A stretch of 21,295 nucleotides of DNA, from contig CAZOHN010000041.1 in assembly GCA_964579325.1 (NCBI GenBank), forward strand, positions 1 through 21,295, in the 5' to 3' direction. Both the position numbers and the translations under genes were made by a program. The notes under the pieces were generated by a model. The model did not search any database, was not told where the DNA came from, and worked only from the letters and a program-made list of their open reading frames with translations. This document shows positions 17,565 to 21,295 of the stretch, piece by piece (the stretch's first letter is position 1; each line of letters opens with the position of its first letter). Source of the stretch: CAZOHN01 sp964579325 (GTDB lineage Bacteria > Pseudomonadota > Alphaproteobacteria > Rhodobacterales > Rhodobacteraceae).

Positions 17565-18391
17565 TTGCCCGACGCACCGATGCTTTCGAAACTACTGCCG
17601 CGCGGCTTCGGGCCGCCGGCACCCCACACGCCGTCGCGACTGTCGTGCGCACCCTTGCCGCGACCTCGGCCAAACCGGGCGCCAAGGCGCTGGTCCTGGC
17701 AGATGGCACCATCGCAGAAGGCTGGGTGGGCGGCGGCTGTGCGCGCGGCGCGGTGGCGAAGGCGGCGCTCGCGGCCCTGACCAGCGGACAGCCGCAGTAT
17801 GTCTCGCTGCGTCCGGAAGAACTCCTTGAGGCCGAAGGCGTCGCGGCGGGGGAGGAGCGCGAGGGAATACGGTTCGCCCGGAATGGCTGCCCCTCGAAAG
17901 GCTCGATGGACATCTTCGTGGAACCCGTCCTGCCGAGGCCGAACCTTGTGATATTCGGGGCTGGTCCGGTGGCGCTGGCGCTGGCAGACCTTTCGGGACG
18001 CTTCGATTTCCATCGTACGCTTGCCGCTCCGGGGATCGACCCGGGACTGGTGCCGGTCGAGGCGACGCAGGACGGGTTCGCCCTCGATACCGGGGGAGAA
18101 GCCGCGCGCTTCGTGGTCGTGGCGACCCAGGGCAAAGGCGACGAGGCGGCCCTTCGGGCGGCGCTGGCGGGTGGGGCGGAGTTCATCGCCTTTGTCGGAT
18201 CACGTCGCAAGTTCGCCACCCTCCGGGCGAGGCTGGAAGCCGATGGCATCGCGCCCGACGCACTTTCCCGCGTGGCCGCCCCGGCGGGCCTCGACATTCA
18301 CGCGATCACGCCCGAGGAGATCGCGTTGTCGATCCTTGCCCAGATCGTGCGCCAGCGCCGTGCCGGCGGGCGGGAGGTGGCCTATGGCTGA
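17561..18391 (+). CDS. coxF: CoxF: XdhC/CoxI-family molybdoenzyme maturation factor
   Basis: This 276-residue protein belongs to the XdhC/CoxF group, which binds molybdenum cofactor and helps sulfurate and insert it into xanthine dehydrogenase-type enzymes. The N-terminal domain shows ATSAKPGAKALVLADGTIAEGWVGGGCARGAV (about residues 34-66) and the Cys-bearing RNGCPSKGSMDIFVEPVLP stretch (about 106-125). The C-terminal Rossmann domain starts LVIFGAGPVALALADL and ends with the typical DIHAITPEEIALSILAQIV. The start is a GTG whose overlap with the coxE TGA (GTGA) suggests coupling. The stop overlaps the ATG of a 45-residue frame downstream. Length fits Oligotropha CoxF (~280 aa). Confidence 0.92.
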   Translation: MIARRTDAFETTAARLRAAGTPHAVATVVRTLAATSAKPGAKALVLADGTIAEGWVGGGCARGAVAKAALAALTSGQPQYVSLRPEELLEAEGVAAGEEREGIRFARNGCPSKGSMDIFVEPVLPRPNLVIFGAGPVALALADLSGRFDFHRTLAAPGIDPGLVPVEATQDGFALDTGGEAARFVVVATQGKGDEAALRAALAGGAEFIAFVGSRRKFATLRARLEADGIAPDALSRVAAPAGLDIHAITPEEIALSILAQIVRQRRAGGREVAYG

Positions 18392-18521
18392 TCCCCTCCC
18401 GCCCGCGTCCGGGACGCCGGTGCAGAAGCCTCCCAAAGCGCGGCTGATCCGGCGCCTGCTCCCGGCGCTGTCGGATGCGCAGGCCGAGGTCCTTGCCTCC
18501 ATCCGCTTTCCTTGCTGCTGA
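18384..18521 (+). CDS. Small 45-residue protein after coxF with Cys-Cys C-terminus
   Basis: This short frame encodes a 45-aa product that I do not recognise. Its ATG overlaps the coxF stop by 8 bp, and a near-consensus ribosome binding site (GGGAGGTGG, 18372-18380) sits 3 nt from the ATG, which supports translation. The sequence is a Pro-rich basic N-terminus, a helix-prone middle (ARLIRRLLPALSDAQAEVLA), and the end IRFPCC. It could be a small conserved accessory protein of this cox operon or the remnant of a longer gene cut off at the junction with the convergent lacI gene, only 6 bp away. No membrane segment is visible. It is too short to resemble CoxG (~200 aa). Confidence 0.5.
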   Translation: MADPLPPASGTPVQKPPKARLIRRLLPALSDAQAEVLASIRFPCC

Positions 18522-18527
18522 AGCCGG

Positions 18528-19577
18528 TCAGCCGAAATCGCTGAACGGGCTCGCATAGATCGTGCGGGGCTCGATCAGGTCGGGCGGGACCATTTCGATC
18601 AGCGGCTCTTGCTGGTCGAGGTCGATCAGTTCGAACGCCCGTGCGATCAGCCCTGCGCTGTTTTGGCGAACCATATGGAGCGGAAATTGCAGGAAGGCCG
18701 CAAAGGGGTCGTAGTCGTAGCAACCGATCGCGGTCGCCTCGAAGTCGGCGGGAGCCAACGTCACGAAGTGGCTGAGAACTCCCTCGAAAACGGTCAGCGA
18801 GTTGATGAACAGCGCAGATGGCATGCCCCCCAGACGGTCGCACAGCGCCGCGATCTCGGCACGGGCGCGGCCGGGCGCGTATCCGCAGGCGATGATCTGC
18901 CCCGGGTCGAGTGCACCCAAGTCGCGTTCCACGACCGCGCGGAACGCTTCGATGCGCCGGGCGCTGGCGTAGTCCGAGGGGATGCCGCCGATCAGGTAGG
19001 GTCGCGCGCGGGCCGGGTCGGACTGCTGCGGCATCCGGGCGAGGATGGTTTCGGTGAGCCGCGCGGCACCTGCGGCGTTGTCGGAGACGACCGAGGGTGC
19101 ATCCGGGCCGGGAAGGTCGACGTAAACGTGTGGAATGCCGGCCGCGCGGCAAAGCTGGCCCACCGTGGCCGGGTCCGTTGCGCCCGCGATCACCATCGAG
19201 TCGACTGCGTAAGAGATCAGGGTCTCGACCGTCCTGCGCTCCTCGTCGGGGTTGCGCAGCGTCGAGACGACGACAGGGCAGAGGCCCCGAGCGCGCGCCT
19301 CGCTCTCGAAGCTCTGGCTCATGGCGGCAAAGAACCGGTTGTCGTGGACCGGCAGGATCAGCCCCACGAGGCCCGAGCGGCCCTGCCGCAATCCGCGCGC
19401 CTGCATGTTTGCGGAATAGCCGAGGTCGGAAGCGATTGCCCGTATCCGCTCTGCCGTCATCTCGCTGATCCGGCGTTCCTTCCAGGTGCCGGACAGAACC
19501 GCGCTCACGGTCGAGGCCGAGGCTTCGGAGAGGCGGGCGATATCCTTGATTGTCGGCTTTGGCCGAAGGGAGGTCAC
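18528..19577 (-). CDS. LacI-family transcriptional regulator, divergent from sugar ABC operon
   Basis: This 349-residue repressor has an N-terminal helix-turn-helix, TIKDIARLSEASASTVSAVLSG (residues 9-30). A slightly long wing follows (TWKERRISEMTAERIRAIASDLGY) before the hinge ARGLRQGRSG. The sugar-binding domain begins LVGLILPVHDNRFF and continues through IAGATDPATVGQL and GCYDYDPFAAFLQFPLHMVRQ. The start is the GTG read at 19577-19575; the frame extends to 19826, but the extra residues are non-homologous and cross the operators. It is transcribed away from the binding-protein gene, and two LacI-type palindromes lie between the genes. It therefore most likely represses the transporter operon and possibly itself. 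Its 3' end meets the cox operon with 6 bp between stops and no clear terminator. Confidence 0.92.
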   Translation of the reverse strand: MTSLRPKPTIKDIARLSEASASTVSAVLSGTWKERRISEMTAERIRAIASDLGYSANMQARGLRQGRSGLVGLILPVHDNRFFAAMSQSFESEARARGLCPVVVSTLRNPDEERRTVETLISYAVDSMVIAGATDPATVGQLCRAAGIPHVYVDLPGPDAPSVVSDNAAGAARLTETILARMPQQSDPARARPYLIGGIPSDYASARRIEAFRAVVERDLGALDPGQIIACGYAPGRARAEIAALCDRLGGMPSALFINSLTVFEGVLSHFVTLAPADFEATAIGCYDYDPFAAFLQFPLHMVRQNSAGLIARAFELIDLDQQEPLIEMVPPDLIEPRTIYASPFSDFG

Positions 19578-19648
19578 TGCTCTCGCACGGACTTCATCAT
19601 GCCGCCTTCCGATTTCGCTTGACGAGTACCCGGTTCCTTGATGCCATA

Positions 19649-19666
19649 TGCAATATCGATTGTGCA
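19649..19666. promoter_or_regulatory. LacI-type operator O1 in the divergent region
   Basis: TGCAATATCGATTGTGCA is an 18-bp imperfect palindrome centred on CG, as usual for LacI/GalR operators. The TGCA ends and central ATCGAT are symmetric. Its right half (ATCGATTGTGCA) is shared, with one C/T difference, with the operator at 19745-19762. It lies 71 bp upstream of the lacI start. Confidence 0.7.
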
Positions 19667-19692
19667 ACCAAATTCCCGGCGACTCGGCGCCG

Positions 19693-19704
19693 CCTTCCGG
19701 AAGG
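19693..19704. repeat. Perfect 12-bp palindrome between the two LacI-type operators
   Basis: CCTTCCGGAAGG is fully self-complementary. It lies 26 bp after O1 and 40 bp before O2. It could be a binding site for another dimeric regulator, or chance in GC-rich sequence. Confidence 0.35.
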
Positions 19705-19744
19705 AAGAGGCCCCGCAACGGACGGGAACAAGTCGAGATCCGGT

Positions 19745-19762
19745 TGATCAATCGATTGCGCA
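19745..19762. promoter_or_regulatory. LacI-type operator O2 near the ABC operon start
   Basis: TGATCAATCGATTGCGCA contains a perfect 10-bp palindrome CAATCGATTG with a CG centre and symmetric TG/CA ends. Its centre is 96 bp from that of O1, about nine helical turns, and about 56 bp before the binding-protein ATG. It would overlap or adjoin the promoter of that gene. Two spaced sites allow repression by looping. Confidence 0.72.
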
Positions 19763-19774
19763 TTGGAGGATGCG

Positions 19775-19791
19775 GCCCGGACAATCCGGGC
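19775..19791 (+). other. Small GC hairpin in the 5' leader of the binding-protein gene
   Basis: GCCCGG and CCGGGC (6-bp stem, loop ACAAT) lie just upstream of the ribosome binding site at 19799-19804. A role in mRNA stability or translation is possible but not demonstrable from sequence. Confidence 0.35.
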
Positions 19792-19809
19792 GTGTCATGG
19801 GAGGACGAA

Positions 19810-20802
19810 ATGAAGACCAGACTCACTGCCGTTCTGGCGGGGGTGGCGCTTGCCGCTTCCTTCGCGCTTTCAGCTGCTGCTCAGGACAAGCCCACGATGG
19901 GCGTCGTCGTGAAGATCGGCGGCATTCCGTGGTTCAACGCCATGGAGATGGGGATCAAGGAGAAGGCTGCCGAGCTTGGCATGGATGCCGAGATGATCGG
20001 CCCGACCTCGGCCGACCCCGCATTGCAGGTGCGCGCCATCGAGGACCTCATTGCCAAGGGCGTCGACGTGATCGGCGTGGTCCCTAACGACGAGACCGCG
20101 CTCGAACCGGTGCTCGAGAAGGCGCGGGCAGCGGGGATTCGCGTGGTCAGCCACGAGGGGCCGGGCATCGCCAACGTCGACTGGAACTTCGAGATGGCAT
20201 CGGCCACCGGCTTCGGCGAGACCCATGCCGAGCTTCTGGCCCAGAAGATGGGCGGCGAGGGGGAATATGGCGTGTTCGTCGGCTCGCTCACGGTGCCGCT
20301 GCACAACGCCTGGGCCGATGCCGCGATTGCCTATCTCGGTGAGAAGTACCCGAACATGAAGCTGGTGGGCGAGCGTTACGGCGTGGCCGAGAACGTCGAC
20401 GACAGCCGCAAGACCGCGCTCGACCTGATGGCGGCGAACCCGGACCTCGGGGGCTTCCTCGCCTTCGGCAGCCAGGGCCCGATCGGCGCTGGCCGCGCCA
20501 TCGAGGAGCGGCGGTCGGTCGGCAACGTGCACGTGATCGGGCCGTTCTCGCCCGGCCAGGGCCGCGACCTCGTGAAGTCGGGCGCGATCTCGGGTGGCTT
20601 CATGTGGAACCCGGCTGAGGCCGGCCGCGTGTTCGTGACGATGGGCAAGATGCTGGTCGACGGTTTGGAGATCGCCGAGGGCACTGACATCCCGGGTCTT
20701 GGGGTGGTGTCGCCCGATGCCGCAAACAAGGACATCATCACCGACAACCTGATCGCGATTAACGCCGATACCGTCGACGGCCTCGCCGACCTCGGTCTCT
20801 GA
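19810..20802 (+). CDS. Sugar ABC transporter periplasmic substrate-binding protein (LsrB/RhaS-like)
   Basis: This 330-residue secreted binding protein begins with a clear Sec signal peptide, MKTRLTAVLAGVALAASFALSAAAQD, with likely cleavage after the Ala run at residue ~25. The mature part has the type 1 periplasmic-binding-protein fold (sugar-binding group related to LsrB and RhaS). Examples are VVKIGGIPWFNAMEMGIKEKAAELGM, the QVRAIEDLIAKGVDVIGVVPND strand-turn, and GGFMWNPAEAGRVFVTMGKMLVDG near the C-terminus. The ATG at 19810 has GGGAGG at 19799-19804. Longer in-frame starts (e.g. 19648) would run through both operators. Family members bind pentoses, rhamnose or autoinducer-2-like ligands; the ligand here is unassigned. 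Permease and ATPase genes presumably follow beyond the window. Confidence 0.9.
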   Translation: MKTRLTAVLAGVALAASFALSAAAQDKPTMGVVVKIGGIPWFNAMEMGIKEKAAELGMDAEMIGPTSADPALQVRAIEDLIAKGVDVIGVVPNDETALEPVLEKARAAGIRVVSHEGPGIANVDWNFEMASATGFGETHAELLAQKMGGEGEYGVFVGSLTVPLHNAWADAAIAYLGEKYPNMKLVGERYGVAENVDDSRKTALDLMAANPDLGGFLAFGSQGPIGAGRAIEERRSVGNVHVIGPFSPGQGRDLVKSGAISGGFMWNPAEAGRVFVTMGKMLVDGLEIAEGTDIPGLGVVSPDAANKDIITDNLIAINADTVDGLADLGL

Positions 20803-20811
20803 CGCGCAACC

Positions 20812-20838
20812 GGCCGGGCGCGTCATGCGTGCCCGGCC
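20812..20838 (+). other. Intercistronic hairpin after the binding-protein gene
   Basis: GGCCGGGCGCG (20812-20822) pairs with CGTGCCCGGCC (20828-20838) around a 5-nt loop, an 11-bp stem with one G-U pair. No run of U follows, so it is more likely an mRNA-stabilising or attenuating structure than a strong terminator. Such hairpins after binding-protein genes often give higher levels of that protein than of the membrane subunits. Confidence 0.65.
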
Positions 20839-20861
20839 ACATTGACCCGACGGGGATACCC

Positions 20862-21295
20862 ATGCCGACGCTCTATGCACGGGCGCTGTCCGAACTGGGC
20901 GGCGTGTTCGACAGTATCGACGACGCGGCCGTGGACCGCGCCTGCGCAATGATCGCCAATGCGCGACGCGTGGTGGTCTTCGGCGGCGGCCGCGAGAAGC
21001 TGCAGATCATGGGCTTCGCGATGCGTCTGTTCCACATGGGGCTGGAAGCCGCGGTCGAGGGCGACATGACGACGCCGGCAGTGGGCGAGGGCGATCTCTT
21101 CGTCGTGACCTGCGGCCCTGGCGAGATTTCCACCGCACTGGCCCTGATGGGCGTGGCGAAAGCTGCGGGAGCAAAGGTCCTGTTCATCACGGCCCAGCCG
21201 CAGGGTCGCGGCGCGGCCCTTGCCGATTACATCCTGCACCTGCCTGCGCAGACGATGGCGGACGACGAGGGCGATCGGCGCTCCTCCGTCCTGCC
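20862..21295 (+). CDS. SIS-domain sugar-phosphate isomerase, 6-phospho-3-hexuloisomerase-like, 3'-truncated
   Basis: The first 144 residues of a SIS-domain protein are present; the frame is open at the window end and relatives have ~180-200 aa. After an N-terminal helix come RRVVVFGGGREKLQIMGFAMRLFHMGLEAAVEGDMTTPAVGEGDLFVVTCGPGEIST, where the sugar-phosphate-binding loops and the order of strands match HxlB-type 6-phospho-3-hexuloisomerases. The loop CGPGEIST replaces the more usual SGSGET. The ATG at 20862 lies 59 bp after the binding-protein stop, with a G-rich stretch (CGGGGA) about 6 nt before it. Being in a sugar-uptake operon, it probably isomerises the phosphorylated import product. 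True hexuloisomerase activity is not proven by sequence. Confidence 0.82.
   Translation, partial: MPTLYARALSELGGVFDSIDDAAVDRACAMIANARRVVVFGGGREKLQIMGFAMRLFHMGLEAAVEGDMTTPAVGEGDLFVVTCGPGEISTALALMGVAKAAGAKVLFITAQPQGRGAALADYILHLPAQTMADDEGDRRSSVL

Noticed and set aside
18528..18544. TCAGC...GCTGA inverted repeat at the convergent cox/lacI junction as a bidirectional terminator
   Set aside because: The stem is only 5 bp and lies within the lacI coding end.

Overview
The window is high-GC DNA with dense, often overlapping genes. Family content, codon use and a dispersed-type palindromic repeat point to an alphaproteobacterium, most likely a member of the Rhodobacterales; this placement is inference, as no rRNA or marker gene is present. 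Four units can be read.

(1) About 1-4964, plus strand: the 3' end of a sugar or polyol catabolic operon. It holds a GMC flavin oxidoreductase (5' truncated), a small Dabb-domain protein, a DUF993 aldolase-like protein with an apparent Schiff-base lysine, a LacI-type regulator and a MOFRL-type glycerate 2-kinase. Overlapping stops and starts suggest coupled translation and a route ending in phosphoglycerate. (2) About 5049-10231, plus strand: a TetR repressor with a 16-bp palindromic operator in its own promoter, then an RND periplasmic adaptor and an RND inner-membrane pump. No outer-membrane channel gene accompanies them.

(3) About 10349-18521, plus strand: a form I aerobic carbon monoxide dehydrogenase cluster in the order coxC-M-S-L-D-E-F. 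CoxL carries the AYRCSFR active-site loop diagnostic of genuine Cu-Mo CO dehydrogenase. CoxM, CoxS and CoxL are the FAD, 2x[2Fe-2S] and molybdenum subunits. CoxD (AAA+), CoxE (VWA) and CoxF (XdhC-type) are maturation factors. CoxC is a membrane MHYT sensor fused to a LytTR DNA-binding domain. Between coxC and coxM lie two perfect 13-bp direct repeats with a 20-bp period, the layout expected of LytTR binding sites, so CoxC may directly control coxMSL. A pair of GTGGGC/GCCCAC hairpins lies between coxL and coxD. A 45-residue frame with a strong ribosome binding site and a Cys-Cys C-terminus follows coxF, where coxG stands in the classical cluster.

(4) About 18528-21295: a LacI repressor on the minus strand diverges from a sugar ABC-transporter binding protein and a 5'-complete SIS-domain isomerase cut by the window end. 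The 232-bp divergent region holds two LacI-type operators 96 bp apart that share a 12-bp core. A strong hairpin follows the binding-protein gene. No tRNA, rRNA, CRISPR array, insertion sequence or phage gene was seen.
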